64,000 nucleotides of DNA from Saccharospirillum sp965652395 (GCA_965652395.1 CBFGUW010000014.1:46129-110128); one strand, 5' to 3'; numbered from the stretch's first letter, positions 26,781 to 35,744 are shown. Notes: a model not told the origin generated them from the sequence alone. A program made the numbers and translations.

Positions 26781-27176
26781 CTACCCCCGCTTCCGCGCCA
26801 GCGTCGCCCGACACTCCCGCTCAGCCAACGCCAACTCCTCCAACGTCTTCTCCAAATCCTCCTTCTGCCGCAACAAGGTCTCACGGTGTTCAACCAGGGT
26901 CGCGAGGTATTGCTCCAACTGCGGCACTTCATCCTCGGGCGTCTCGTAGGCATCGACCAGTTGCTGAATTTCGCCCAATGAAAACCCCAGCCGCTTACCG
27001 CGCAATATCAGCTTGAGCCGCGCCCGGTCCCGTTTGAAGTAGATGCGCCGCTGGCCTTCGCGCTGGGGGGTGAGCAGGCCTTTGTCTTCGTAGAAGCGGA
27101 TGGTGCGGGTGGTCAGGTCGAATTCGCTGGCCAAGTCGCGGATGCTGTAGGTGGTGTCTTCTGGGCTGACGGTCAT
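26781..27176 (-). CDS. MerR family regulator, LiuR-like
   Basis: A 131-residue MerR regulator. The helix-turn-helix reads YSIRDLASEFDLTTRTIRFYEDKGLLTP, followed by a C-terminal coiled coil, with no cysteines placed for metal sensing. This matches LiuR, which controls branched-chain amino-acid and acyl-CoA breakdown in gammaproteobacteria. It is divergent from the hbd-icmF pair, and a LiuR-type palindrome lies 100 bases before its start. Control of icmF by this protein is therefore likely. Confidence 0.88.
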   Translation of the reverse strand: MTVSPEDTTYSIRDLASEFDLTTRTIRFYEDKGLLTPQREGQRRIYFKRDRARLKLILRGKRLGFSLGEIQQLVDAYETPEDEVPQLEQYLATLVEHRETLLRQKEDLEKTLEELALAERECRATLARKRG

Positions 27177-27275
27177 GGTACGGCTGAGGGCTCCTCACTG
27201 CGGTACGTCGGGGTTTGGCCTGATGTGTTCGCGAGAGTTTACGTGCCTTCGCGCGAATGCCAACCCCGAAACAAG

Positions 27276-27291
27276 TTGACGTTAACGTAAA
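27276..27291. promoter_or_regulatory. Palindromic operator of LiuR type
   Basis: TTGACGTTAACGTAAA is an almost perfect 16-base palindrome of the form TTnACGTTAACGTnAA. It lies between the divergent MerR gene and hbd-icmF. LiuR operators reported by comparative genomics have a closely similar ACGT-containing form; the exact match is recalled, not computed. Confidence 0.7.
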
Positions 27292-27362
27292 CGAAAACTA
27301 GCCTGATCCGCCAATAAATACAAATTTCTCTTTTGACCTTGGTGGCATTGGCCCGCACCAGC

Positions 27363-27459
27363 TACCCATGGGGCCTCTGAGGGGGCGGCGTGAATCCTTC
27401 CCTGGAGCCTAGACCGCAGCATCCATGCTGCGGACTACCCCTCAGAGGCCCCATGGGTA
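27363..27459. repeat. Nested-palindrome intergenic element, copy B
   Basis: Outer arms 27363-27384 and 27438-27459 are perfect 22-base inverted copies (centre GGCCTCTGAGG). The inner hairpin 27414-27433 is CCGCAGCAT-CC-ATGCTGCGG, also perfect. Between left arm and hairpin lies GGCGTGAATCC...GGAGCCT, shared with copy C. It stands 60 bases before the hbd start, so it could be in the 5' leader of hbd-icmF. Confidence 0.92.
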
Positions 27460-27518
27460 TCTGCCGCTAGTCACCTACAGGTATTAAAAATTGGTCCACA
27501 CGTAGATAAGGAAACAGC

Positions 27519-28370
27519 ATGGCGATTAAAACCGTTGGCGTTCTCGGCGCCGGAACCATGGGCAATGGCATTGCTCAGGTGTTCGCCCAGCATGGGCTGA
27601 CCGTGCACCTGGTGGATAACCAACCGCTGCAGCTCGATGCGGCCCGGGCTTCCATCGAGAAAAGCCTGACCAAGTTCGTCGAGAAGGAAAAAATCACCGA
27701 GGATATCAAGACCGGTGCCCTGGCCCGGCTTCACACCCATACGGAGCTGAAGGCCTTTGCGGACTGTGATCTGGTGGTGGAAGCCGTTACGGAGAACGAG
27801 GCGACCAAAATCTCGTTGTTCAAACAGATCGATGACATCTGCCCGGAGCACACCCTGCTCGCTTCCAATACCAGCGCCATCTCCCTCACCCGCATGGCGG
27901 CGGCCACCTCACGGCCGAGCCAGTTTATCGGCATGCATTTCATGAACCCGGTGCCGCTGATGAAACTGGTCGAGCTGATCCGCGCACGGCAGACGTCGGA
28001 CGCCACCTATCACGAGATCCACCTGCTCAGCGAGGAGATCGGCAAGGTGCCGGTGACAACGGGGGATTACCCCGGCTTTGTATCGAACCGTATTTTGATG
28101 CCGATGATCAACGAGGCGATTTTCACGCTGTACGAAGGCGTGGCGACCGCCGAGGACATCGATACGGTCATGCAACTGGGCATGAACCACCCCATGGGGC
28201 CGTTGAAACTGGCGGATATGATCGGGCTCGACACCTGCCTGTTTATTATGAAGGTGCTGTACGAAGGCTTCAGCGATCCGAAATACCGCCCCTGCCCGTT
28301 GTTGCAACAAATGGTCGACGCCGGTTACACCGGTCGTAAGAGCGGCCGTGGCTTTTATACCTACGATTGA
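27519..28370 (+). CDS. hbd: 3-hydroxybutyryl-CoA dehydrogenase
   Basis: A 283-residue NAD-dependent 3-hydroxyacyl-CoA dehydrogenase of the short, unfused type. The nucleotide motif is GVLGAGTMGNGIAQVFA, and the catalytic histidine lies in GMHFMNPVPLMKLVE; the C-terminal domain has GVATAEDIDTVMQLGMNHPMGPL. The ribosome site is AAGGAA. It begins an operon with icmF, 16 bases apart. With the mutase it probably serves the interconversion of butyryl- and isobutyryl-CoA units and their oxidation. Confidence 0.95.
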   Translation: MAIKTVGVLGAGTMGNGIAQVFAQHGLTVHLVDNQPLQLDAARASIEKSLTKFVEKEKITEDIKTGALARLHTHTELKAFADCDLVVEAVTENEATKISLFKQIDDICPEHTLLASNTSAISLTRMAAATSRPSQFIGMHFMNPVPLMKLVELIRARQTSDATYHEIHLLSEEIGKVPVTTGDYPGFVSNRILMPMINEAIFTLYEGVATAEDIDTVMQLGMNHPMGPLKLADMIGLDTCLFIMKVLYEGFSDPKYRPCPLLQQMVDAGYTGRKSGRGFYTYD

Positions 28371-28386
28371 CGGCCCGGAGACGCCC

Positions 28387-31300
28387 ATGACCGATTCAAC
28401 CCAGGCACCGCTTCGCATCGTTACCGCCGCCAGCCTGTTTGACGGCCACGACGCGGCCATTAACGTAATGCGCCGGCTCATTCAGGACCGTGGTTGCGAG
28501 GTGATTCACCTCGGCCACAACTGCAGTGTGGATGACATCGTTAAAGCCGCGCTGCAGGAAGATGCGGATGGCATCGCACTCAGTTCCTATCAGGGCGGCC
28601 ATAACGAATATTTCCGCTACCTGGTGGATCGATTGAAAGCGGCCGGGGCCGGTCATGTAGCGGTGATTGGTGGCGGTGGCGGCACCATCACGCCCGAGGA
28701 AATCCGTGAACTGGAAGCCTATGGCGTCACCCGTATTTATCATCCGAACGATGGTATGAAAATGGGGTTGCCGGGCATGATTGACGATGCGGTTGAGCGC
28801 ATCCACGCAGCACGTAAACAACGCCCGGCTCAACTGCCTAGCGATGCCCATGCGGATTTGAAACGCGCCCACCGTTTGTCGGATATCGAAAGTGGCCGTG
28901 CCGAGCCGGATCGTGGCGAGCGCCACTGCCCGACCATCGGGCTGACCGGCACCGGCGGTGCGGGTAAATCAAGCCTGACCGATGAATTAATTTTACGCTT
29001 TGCCACAACCTTTCCTGACCGTCAGTTCGCCGTGCTGGCGGTTGACCCGACCCGTCGCCGCACCGGTGGAGCGCTGCTGGGTGACCGGATTCGCATGAAC
29101 AGCCTGCGGTTGCCGAACGTGTTTTTCCGCAGCATGGCGACGCGTCGTCAGCATTTGTCGACCAGTGAGGAATTGAACGACGCCATTACCGAACTCTGCC
29201 ATCAGGATTTCGATCTGGTATTTGTTGAAACCGCCGGTATCGGCCAATCCGACAGTGCCATTGTCGATCTCGTCGACCTGCCCGGCTATGTCATGACACC
29301 GGAATATGGCGCGGCCAGCCAGCTCGAAAAAATCGACATGCTGGACCTGGCGGACTGGATCGCCATCAATAAATTCGACCGCAAAGGCGCACAAGATGCC
29401 CTTCGCGATGTGCGCAAACAATGGCGTCGCAACCGGGTGGATTTTGAAACCGAGGAAGCCAAAATTCCGGTATTCCCGACCATCGCCAGCCACTTTTCAG
29501 ATCCGGGCGTGAACCGGGTGTTCAACAATTTGTGCACGCGTCTGACGGACCTGACCGAGCGCGAGTGGGCTGGCCAACTGCCGGAAGGCGACCCTCAGGC
29601 TCATGTTTTAATTCCCGGCCAGCACCAGCGCTATCTCGCTGAAATCGCCGAACAGGGGTTACAGCTGAGAGACCAGCTGCGCGATCAGGCTGAGCAGGCG
29701 CGCCGGATTCAGCACCTTTATGAAAGCCTGAAACTGATGGGGGCGGACCTGCCGAACCCTTTGATCCCCGTGCAAATAGAACAACTGCCTCCGGAACAAC
29801 AACCTCTCGCCCAACGGTATAACGAGCTGCTGAACGATCTGCTGCCGGATACCCGCGAGGCCTTGCAGCAATGGGACGATCGAATGGACTCGGTGCAACG
29901 CGAGCAATTCGAGTATCAGGTTCGGGATAAGACCATTACCGGCGATAACTACCGTGAAACACTGAGCGGCAATCGCGTTCCCAAAGTCGCCGCCAACCGC
30001 ACGCGGGATTGGGGTGAGCGCGTTTGGTTCACCGGCCAGGAAAACCTGCCCGGTCACTTCCCTTACACCGCCGGTGTTTACCCTTATCGGCGCAGTGGTG
30101 AAGACCCGACCCGGATGTTTGCCGGGGAAGGCCCACCGGAACGCACCAACCGTCGTTTCCATTATTTGTCGCTGGGCCAACCGGCCGCGCGTCTGTCGAC
30201 CGCCTTTGACTCGGTAACCCTTTACGGGGAAGACCCGGCCGAGCGTCCGGATATTTACGGCAAAGTCGGCAACAGTGGCGTTTCCATTGCCACACTGGAC
30301 GACATGAAAAAGTTGTATTCAGGGTTCGATCTGTGTGCGCCAACTACTTCGGTTTCCATGACGATCAATGGCCCGGCGCCCATTATTCTGGCCATGTTTC
30401 TTAATACGGCCATTGACCAGCAGGTGGAGAAATACCTCAAGGAAAATGGTCAGTGGGAGGCCGCTCAAAAGAAAATAAAATCCCTATTGGGGGACCGGCC
30501 GGTGACGTATCAAGGTGAACTCCCTGAAGGCCACACCGGCTTGGGTTTGGGGTTGTTGGGTGTCACCGGCGACCAGGTTGTGGACGCACCAACCTATGAA
30601 AAAATTTCAGCCGAGACTCTGAAGCAGGTGCGAGGCACCGTTCAGGCCGACATCCTGAAAGAAGATCAGGCACAAAACACCTGTATCTTTTCCACCGAAT
30701 TCGCGCTGCATTTAATGGGCGATGTGCAAAGCTGGTTCATAGACCAAGGCGTGCGTAATTTCTACAGCGTCAGCGTCAGCGGTTATCACATCGCCGAGGC
30801 CGGGGCGAACCCGATCACCCAGCTAGCATTTACCCTCGCTAACGGCTTCACTCTGGTCGAGTACTATCGCGCGCGCGGTATGGATATCAACGACTTCGCG
30901 CCTAACCTGAGTTTCTTCTTCAGCAACGGTATGGACCCGGAATACGCTGTCATCGGTCGGGTTGCTCGTCGCATCTGGTCGCGGGCGATGAAATATCGTT
31001 ACGGCGCCAACGCCCGTTCACAAATGCTGAAATACCACATCCAGACTTCGGGTCGTTCACTGCACGCTCAGGAAATTCAATTCAACGATATCCGCACCAC
31101 CCTGCAGGCGCTTTATGCCTTGTTCGACAACTGCAACAGCCTGCATACCAACGCGTTTGATGAAGCCATCACCACGCCGACCGAAGCCAGTGTACGCCGG
31201 GCGGTCGCGATTCAGTTGATCATCAACAAGGAACTGGGGCTGAACCAAAACGAAAACCCACTGCAGGGGTCGTTCACCATCGACTACCTGACCGACCTGG

Positions 31301-31731
31301 TGGAAGATGCCGTCTATGCCGAATTCGAACGTTTGAGCGAACGCGGTGGTGTGCTGGGCGCGATGGATTCGATGTATCAACGCGGCAAGATTCAGGATGA
31401 ATCTATGGTGTACGAACACAAGAAGCACAGCGGTGACCTGCCGATCATCGGCGTTAACACCTTCCTCGGCAAGGACGGCGGACAGGCCGAGACCGAAGTG
31501 GAACTGATGCGCTCAACCGACGAGGAAAAACAACAGCAGATCGAGCAGTTGGCACGGTTCCACGAGCAGCACGCGAACCATCGTGAAGCAGCGCTTAAAT
31601 CCCTCGCCGAGGATGCCCGCCAGCGCAACAACCTCTTTGCCCGGTTAATGGATACCGTCAAGGTGGCGAGCCTGGGGCAGATCAGTCATCGGCTGTATGA
31701 AGTGGGTGGGGAGTACCGGCGGAATATGTAA
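28387..31731 (+). CDS. icmF: IcmF, fused isobutyryl-CoA mutase with GTPase chaperone
   Basis: A 1114-residue natural fusion. The N-terminal B12 domain has DGHDAAINVMRRLIQDRG (the DxH motif) and VIGGGGGTI. The middle MeaI-type G-protein has P-loop GTGGAGKSSLTDEL, ETAGIGQSD and NKFD. The C-terminal TIM-barrel binds the acyl-CoA (SMTINGPAPIILAMFLNTAID). IcmF interconverts isobutyryl-CoA and n-butyryl-CoA, and related forms act on isovaleryl/pivalyl-CoA; the G-domain edits cobalamin loading. ATG 28387 with a GGAG site fits the family's N-terminus better than the longer frame. It is the second adenosylcobalamin mutase in this window. Confidence 0.96.
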   Translation: MTDSTQAPLRIVTAASLFDGHDAAINVMRRLIQDRGCEVIHLGHNCSVDDIVKAALQEDADGIALSSYQGGHNEYFRYLVDRLKAAGAGHVAVIGGGGGTITPEEIRELEAYGVTRIYHPNDGMKMGLPGMIDDAVERIHAARKQRPAQLPSDAHADLKRAHRLSDIESGRAEPDRGERHCPTIGLTGTGGAGKSSLTDELILRFATTFPDRQFAVLAVDPTRRRTGGALLGDRIRMNSLRLPNVFFRSMATRRQHLSTSEELNDAITELCHQDFDLVFVETAGIGQSDSAIVDLVDLPGYVMTPEYGAASQLEKIDMLDLADWIAINKFDRKGAQDALRDVRKQWRRNRVDFETEEAKIPVFPTIASHFSDPGVNRVFNNLCTRLTDLTEREWAGQLPEGDPQAHVLIPGQHQRYLAEIAEQGLQLRDQLRDQAEQARRIQHLYESLKLMGADLPNPLIPVQIEQLPPEQQPLAQRYNELLNDLLPDTREALQQWDDRMDSVQREQFEYQVRDKTITGDNYRETLSGNRVPKVAANRTRDWGERVWFTGQENLPGHFPYTAGVYPYRRSGEDPTRMFAGEGPPERTNRRFHYLSLGQPAARLSTAFDSVTLYGEDPAERPDIYGKVGNSGVSIATLDDMKKLYSGFDLCAPTTSVSMTINGPAPIILAMFLNTAIDQQVEKYLKENGQWEAAQKKIKSLLGDRPVTYQGELPEGHTGLGLGLLGVTGDQVVDAPTYEKISAETLKQVRGTVQADILKEDQAQNTCIFSTEFALHLMGDVQSWFIDQGVRNFYSVSVSGYHIAEAGANPITQLAFTLANGFTLVEYYRARGMDINDFAPNLSFFFSNGMDPEYAVIGRVARRIWSRAMKYRYGANARSQMLKYHIQTSGRSLHAQEIQFNDIRTTLQALYALFDNCNSLHTNAFDEAITTPTEASVRRAVAIQLIINKELGLNQNENPLQGSFTIDYLTDLVEDAVYAEFERLSERGGVLGAMDSMYQRGKIQDESMVYEHKKHSGDLPIIGVNTFLGKDGGQAETEVELMRSTDEEKQQQIEQLARFHEQHANHREAALKSLAEDARQRNNLFARLMDTVKVASLGQISHRLYEVGGEYRRNM

Positions 31732-31751
31732 ACGCCGATCTGTTCTATAAA

Positions 31752-31773
31752 CTGTCCCCTTAACCGGGGACAG
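31752..31773. terminator. Hairpin after icmF, probable terminator
   Basis: A perfect 8-base stem CTGTCCCC / GGGGACAG with loop TTAACC begins 21 bases after the icmF stop. No T-run follows, so it may need Rho or may simply protect the 3' end. Confidence 0.5.
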
Positions 31774-31993
31774 ACTGATCTCCCAGTCTGAATACGCTGC
31801 TGGAACATCACTCAAGGCCCCCAAACGTATGGATTAACCCGGCACCCCCCAGCACATAATCGCTACGGACTCATGGCTGATCGCTTATCTCTACTGTGGA
31901 ACACTGCGTCCCAAAAAATATACCATGACCTTTGACACCCGTTTTCACACCACAAATCCGTAAACTGCCTTTTTTAACGCAACCGGATGGACC

Positions 31994-33439
31994 ATGCCCT
32001 CTCATTCCTCTGCTTCCGACGCCGCCGAACACCCAACCGACTATAACCGTACCCTCATCGTCATCATTCTGATCGCCGGCGCCTTCGTCTCCGTGTTGAA
32101 CCAAACGCTGATGCTGGTGGCCATTCCGCCCATCATGCGTGACTTCCAAGCTGACGCCAGCCTGGCTCAATGGGTGACCACGGCCTTTATGATGGCCAGT
32201 GGTTTGCTCATCCCGGTGACGGCGGCGCTGATCGACAAATACTCCAGCCGGACGCTCTACATTGCCGCTTTGGTGATCTTCACCCTCGGTACGCTGTTGG
32301 GCGCGGTGGCTCACACCTTCACTCTGTTGTTGGTGGCTCGCATCATCCAGGGGGCGGCAGCCGGGATCATCATGCCGATGATTCAGACATTGATGATGAC
32401 CATGTTCCCCATTGAAAAGCGGGGAACGGCCATGGGGCTGGTTGGCCTGGTTATCGCCTTTGCTCCGGCCATAGGACCCACCTTGTCCGGCTGGATCGTC
32501 GATCACCTGTCGTGGCGTTACCTGTTCGTACTGATTCTGCCCATCGCCTTGCTGGTACTGCTGGCAACCGTTCTCTATATGAAAAACGTCACCCACCAGC
32601 GCGCCAACCGGATCGATTCTCTATCGGTCGTGCTCTCCAGCTTTGGCTGGGGTGGATTGCTGTATGGCTTCAGTATCGCGGGTTCTGCGGGATGGGGCAG
32701 TCTTTCGGTATTGCTCAGTCTGATCGTCGGCGGGCTGTCATTGGCGGCCTTTATCTACCGTCAGAACCGTCTGGCGGTACCCCTGCTGGATTTCAAGGTG
32801 TTCCAGTCGCCCGTTTTTACACTGACCACGCTGTTGTCGGTCATGGTATTCACGCTTTTAATCGGCACCCAAACCATGATTCCGTTGTATGTTCAGGGTG
32901 TACGCGGACAGGACGCCCTCCATACCGGCCTTATTCTGCTGCCGGGCGCCGTGATCATGGGGATCATGTCGCCTCTGGCCGGTCGACTGTTCGATCGATT
33001 CGGTATTGAGTTACAAGCCATCCTTGGTTTTGTCCTGCTGGGGGCGGCCATGCTGTTCCTGGCCTTGCTGCCCGAGGATATTCACTATGGCTGGATCATG
33101 GCGGCTTCCATCAGCCAGATGCTGGGCGCGACGCTGTTGATGATGCCGCTGGTAACGGCGGGCATCAACGCCCTGCCCAGACATCTTATCGCCCACGCCT
33201 CCGCGATGAACAATACGCTGCGCATGGTGGGGGCTTCCATCGGCACCGCGCTGTTGATCACGGTGCTGAGTACCCGCGCTGGGCTGGCGGCCAATCCTGA
33301 ATCCCCCGAGGCGTTGGCGGCGGGTATACATCTGGCGTTTTGGTTTGCCTTCGGTATCGCCATGGCGGGGCTGGTGATGGCGCTGTGGTTACACCGCTAT
33401 CTGGTCAACGAACGTCGCAAGTCGGTAACCGGGGCCTGA
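31994..33439 (+). CDS. DHA2-family MFS exporter (EmrB/QacA type)
   Basis: A 481-residue transporter with about 14 hydrophobic segments. The opening LIVIILIAGAFVSVLNQTL with AIPPIMRDF, then QWVTTAFMMASGLLIPVTAALIDKYSSR (motif A) and the motif C-like GLVIAFAPAIGPTLSGWIV, identify the proton-driven DHA2 drug exporters. No membrane-fusion partner is adjacent. The cargo is unknown. The gene is monocistronic. Confidence 0.92.
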   Translation: MPSHSSASDAAEHPTDYNRTLIVIILIAGAFVSVLNQTLMLVAIPPIMRDFQADASLAQWVTTAFMMASGLLIPVTAALIDKYSSRTLYIAALVIFTLGTLLGAVAHTFTLLLVARIIQGAAAGIIMPMIQTLMMTMFPIEKRGTAMGLVGLVIAFAPAIGPTLSGWIVDHLSWRYLFVLILPIALLVLLATVLYMKNVTHQRANRIDSLSVVLSSFGWGGLLYGFSIAGSAGWGSLSVLLSLIVGGLSLAAFIYRQNRLAVPLLDFKVFQSPVFTLTTLLSVMVFTLLIGTQTMIPLYVQGVRGQDALHTGLILLPGAVIMGIMSPLAGRLFDRFGIELQAILGFVLLGAAMLFLALLPEDIHYGWIMAASISQMLGATLLMMPLVTAGINALPRHLIAHASAMNNTLRMVGASIGTALLITVLSTRAGLAANPESPEALAAGIHLAFWFAFGIAMAGLVMALWLHRYLVNERRKSVTGA

Positions 33440-33452
33440 CGTGACGTTATGT

Positions 33453-33476
33453 CCCGGCACCCAGCGAGGTGTCGGG
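33453..33476 (+). terminator. Hairpin after the MFS gene, probable terminator
   Basis: A nine-pair stem CCCGGCACC / GGTGTCGGG (one G-T pair) with loop CAGCGA begins 13 bases after the stop codon. The following tract ATACTTTACA is only weakly T-rich. Confidence 0.5.
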
Positions 33477-33622
33477 ATACTTTACACACCCAACCCAAAA
33501 TAGCCCAAAACCCGAGATTTATCCTTATATATCAACAACTTAAAAAATAGGCCGGTTTTTTGCTTGTAGCTCGCTCTAATGTGCGGACAACCCGCATTAC
33601 GCTGTAGACAAGGAACCCCACC

Positions 33623-34372
33623 ATGAAAAAAACACTTCTCGGTCTGGCCGGCCTGACCGCCACCCTGGCCACCCCTGCTTTCGCGGGCATCATGACACTT
33701 TCCGGCACCATCTACGATCACACCATCGCCGAAGCGGATTTCCAGGACGGCATTTCCGGCCTGGCGCCCGGCATGCTGTCGTCCACTCTGGGTGGTGACG
33801 GCCTGCCGGATTACATCGGCACCGGCGGCTATGGCGCCGTCGACAGCGCCGCCAGCTTCGACAACTGGTGGACCGACGACATGGGCTCCACCGCTTTCAG
33901 CCTGGACCTGACCGAGACTGGCCCCGGCACTGGCATTTACAACTACGCCAACTCCGCCTTCTTCCCGATCGACAATCAACTGTCTGGCAACGAAGGCAAC
34001 AGCCACAACTACCATTTCGCCATGCACCTGTCCGGCACCACCAGCTTCCAGTCCGGCGACAGTTTCAGCTTCACCGGCGATGACGACCTGTGGGTTTATA
34101 TCGACGGTAAACTGGTGATGGATCTGGGTGGTGTACACGGCCCGACCGGTGCGACTGTAACCGGTGCCGATATTATTTCCACCTGGGGCCTGTCCGAAGA
34201 TACTTACTACGATCTGGATATCTTCTTCGCCGAGCGTCACACCACTCAGTCGAACTTCAACATCACCACCAGCTTCCGCATTGAAGACACCGAAGTGCCT
34301 GAGCCTGCCACACTGGCACTGTTGGGTCTCGGTCTGGCTGGTTTGGGCGCGGCCCGTCGCCGCAAAGGCTGA
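33623..34372 (+). CDS. Fibro-slime domain protein with PEP-CTERM anchor
   Basis: A 249-residue exported protein. Signal peptide to AFA (about residue 21), then a fibro-slime/PA14-like domain recognised by NYHFAMHLSGTTSFQSGDSF and FTGDDDLWVYIDGKLVMDLGGVHGP, as in Dictyostelium fibro-slime proteins and some bacterial ones. The last 25 residues are a PEP-CTERM signal: VPEPATLALLG, a short hydrophobic helix, and RRRKG. Such signals are processed by exosortase EpsH in exopolysaccharide producers. No exosortase is in this window. It probably ends up on the cell surface or in the matrix. Confidence 0.9.
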   Translation: MKKTLLGLAGLTATLATPAFAGIMTLSGTIYDHTIAEADFQDGISGLAPGMLSSTLGGDGLPDYIGTGGYGAVDSAASFDNWWTDDMGSTAFSLDLTETGPGTGIYNYANSAFFPIDNQLSGNEGNSHNYHFAMHLSGTTSFQSGDSFSFTGDDDLWVYIDGKLVMDLGGVHGPTGATVTGADIISTWGLSEDTYYDLDIFFAERHTTQSNFNITTSFRIEDTEVPEPATLALLGLGLAGLGAARRRKG

Positions 34373-34418
34373 TTGTCATATCAGTGAATGCGGCAGAGCC
34401 TTCGGGTCAAGCCGCATA

Positions 34419-34456
34419 AAAAAAGGCCGACACGCTAAGCGTGTCGGCCTTTTTTA
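34419..34456. terminator. Strong bidirectional intrinsic terminator
   Basis: An 11-base GC stem GGCCGACACGC / GCGTGTCGGCC with loop TAA, extended by pairing A- and T-runs. It lies between the fibro-slime gene and the convergent GNAT gene and can end both transcripts. Confidence 0.95.
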
Positions 34457-34474
34457 TTCCCCCTGCCAGGAGAC

Positions 34475-34960
34475 TCAGGCGGGGTTGGGGAGTGGTTCGG
34501 TAACCGGTAGCTCCAGTGTCATGAAGACACTGTTGGGATCTTCAATGTAATCACCAAAAGGCTCGCAATAACCAAAGCCAAAACGGCTATACAGCTGACG
34601 GGCGGGTTCGAAGCCAACCATCGAACCGGTCTCCAGGCTTACCCTCCGATACCCCCGACGCTTTGCCTCATCGAGAATGTGTTGAAGCAGTTTTTTAGCG
34701 ACGCCCTGCTTAAGATAAGGCGTGGCCGTTCTCATTGATTTCAGCTCCCCATGGTAGGGGTCCAACTCTTTGATGGCTCCGCACCCCATCAGGTTGCGTC
34801 CATCCCAAACACTCCAGAAGGTGACTGAAGGATGTTTCAAACCGCTGAGGTCGAGCGCATGACAACTCTCCGGCGGGGATTGCTCAAACATCGAAGCCAG
34901 ATGCTCCTGCAACAGGGCAGCCACCTCGGGCCCTTCCAAGTCGTCAATCATGATGTGCAT
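34475..34960 (-). CDS. GNAT family N-acetyltransferase
   Basis: A 161-residue acetyltransferase. Motif A reads ELKSMRTATPYLKQGVAKKLLQHILDEAKRRG, and the end SRFGFGYCEPFGDYIEDPNSVFMTLEL is characteristic of the YafP/PaiA-type small GNATs found near DinB-like genes. The core Q-G-V-A is an acceptable Q/RxxGxG/A variant. The substrate is unknown. Confidence 0.87.
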   Translation of the reverse strand: MHIMIDDLEGPEVAALLQEHLASMFEQSPPESCHALDLSGLKHPSVTFWSVWDGRNLMGCGAIKELDPYHGELKSMRTATPYLKQGVAKKLLQHILDEAKRRGYRRVSLETGSMVGFEPARQLYSRFGFGYCEPFGDYIEDPNSVFMTLELPVTEPLPNPA

Positions 34961-34989
34961 TGTGATTCCTCGCCCTTAAGAAACCCCTA

Positions 34990-35160
34990 TTATGCCCAAA
35001 AACTGGAACTTGGCATCTTCAATTCAAGCCCGTATACCTGCCTGATCAGCTGCCCTTCATGCATGGTTTCATGTTCATGCAATTGCACCAACAAGGCTTC
35101 GCGACCTTCCGTCCACTCGGTCCAGGATGGTGGCACGCATGGGTTCTCCTTCCAGGCACG
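34990..35160 (-). pseudogene. DinB-superfamily remnant (C-terminal part)
   Basis: The minus strand encodes PPSWTEWTEGREALLVQLHE followed by HETMHEGQLIRQVYGL and ends MPSSSFWA-stop. The HExxxHxGQLI pattern and terminal P-x-SFW are the C-terminal helix of DinB-like (YfiT/DUF664) metal-binding proteins. The N-terminal three quarters are absent. A ribosome-site-like GGAAGGAG and ATG at about 35136 open a different frame. The gene therefore looks deleted and frameshifted. Confidence 0.5.
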
Positions 35161-35164
35161 GGAT

Positions 35165-35740
35165 TTATTGGCTGGCGACATGCCATTGGCCGTCGACCGG
35201 TTTATATAACAAGCGCGACAGGGCATGGGTCTCGTCGAAATCGATTTGGGCGACGGCGGCCTTCAATGAAGCCACATGCTCGGGAGAGTCGGCGCAGGTA
35301 TACAGAACGATATCGCGGTGAGGAAACGCAGCCACCACGGGGCCGTTGAGTTCCTGTTCGATCTGCTGCCACAGTTCGGGATAGAGGATGGAGCAGGCGG
35401 CCATGTTATCGCGGGCGAGCAGTTCATTAACCGCCCCTTCGGTGCGTACTCGCAACTCGCTCATGGCTTCCAGAGCGTTGGTTTCGGCGATCTGCCTCAG
35501 ATCGGATTGATTGATTTGATATTGCTCCAGGGTGCCTGCGCTCACTGAAATGAAGTTGGGACCGACATCCAGCGCATAGGTGAGCAGCAAATCCCCGACC
35601 AGTGGCTCGATGATAGGCATCGAATCCGCCTGGATTTCCGGCATTTCGTTCAGTGCTCTCAGGAAGTTGGTGTGTTTGATCCGGGGGACGATGAACGGAG
35701 GGTCCTGTTCGTCCGGAGATTGCTTGAAACGGGAAAACAT
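35165..35740 (-). CDS. Hypothetical protein, possibly DUF1444/UPF0354-like
   Basis: A soluble 191-residue acidic protein without signal peptide. Segments IVPRIKHTNFLRAL near the N-terminus and MPIIEPLVGDLLLTYALDVGPNFISVS in the middle resemble the DUF1444 (YtpQ) pattern, but the protein is shorter than that family, so the match is tentative. It begins 5 bases after the diguanylate cyclase stop and is probably co-transcribed with it. Function is unknown. Confidence 0.7.
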   Translation of the reverse strand: MFSRFKQSPDEQDPPFIVPRIKHTNFLRALNEMPEIQADSMPIIEPLVGDLLLTYALDVGPNFISVSAGTLEQYQINQSDLRQIAETNALEAMSELRVRTEGAVNELLARDNMAACSILYPELWQQIEQELNGPVVAAFPHRDIVLYTCADSPEHVASLKAAVAQIDFDETHALSRLLYKPVDGQWHVASQ

Positions 35741-35744
35741 GAGG

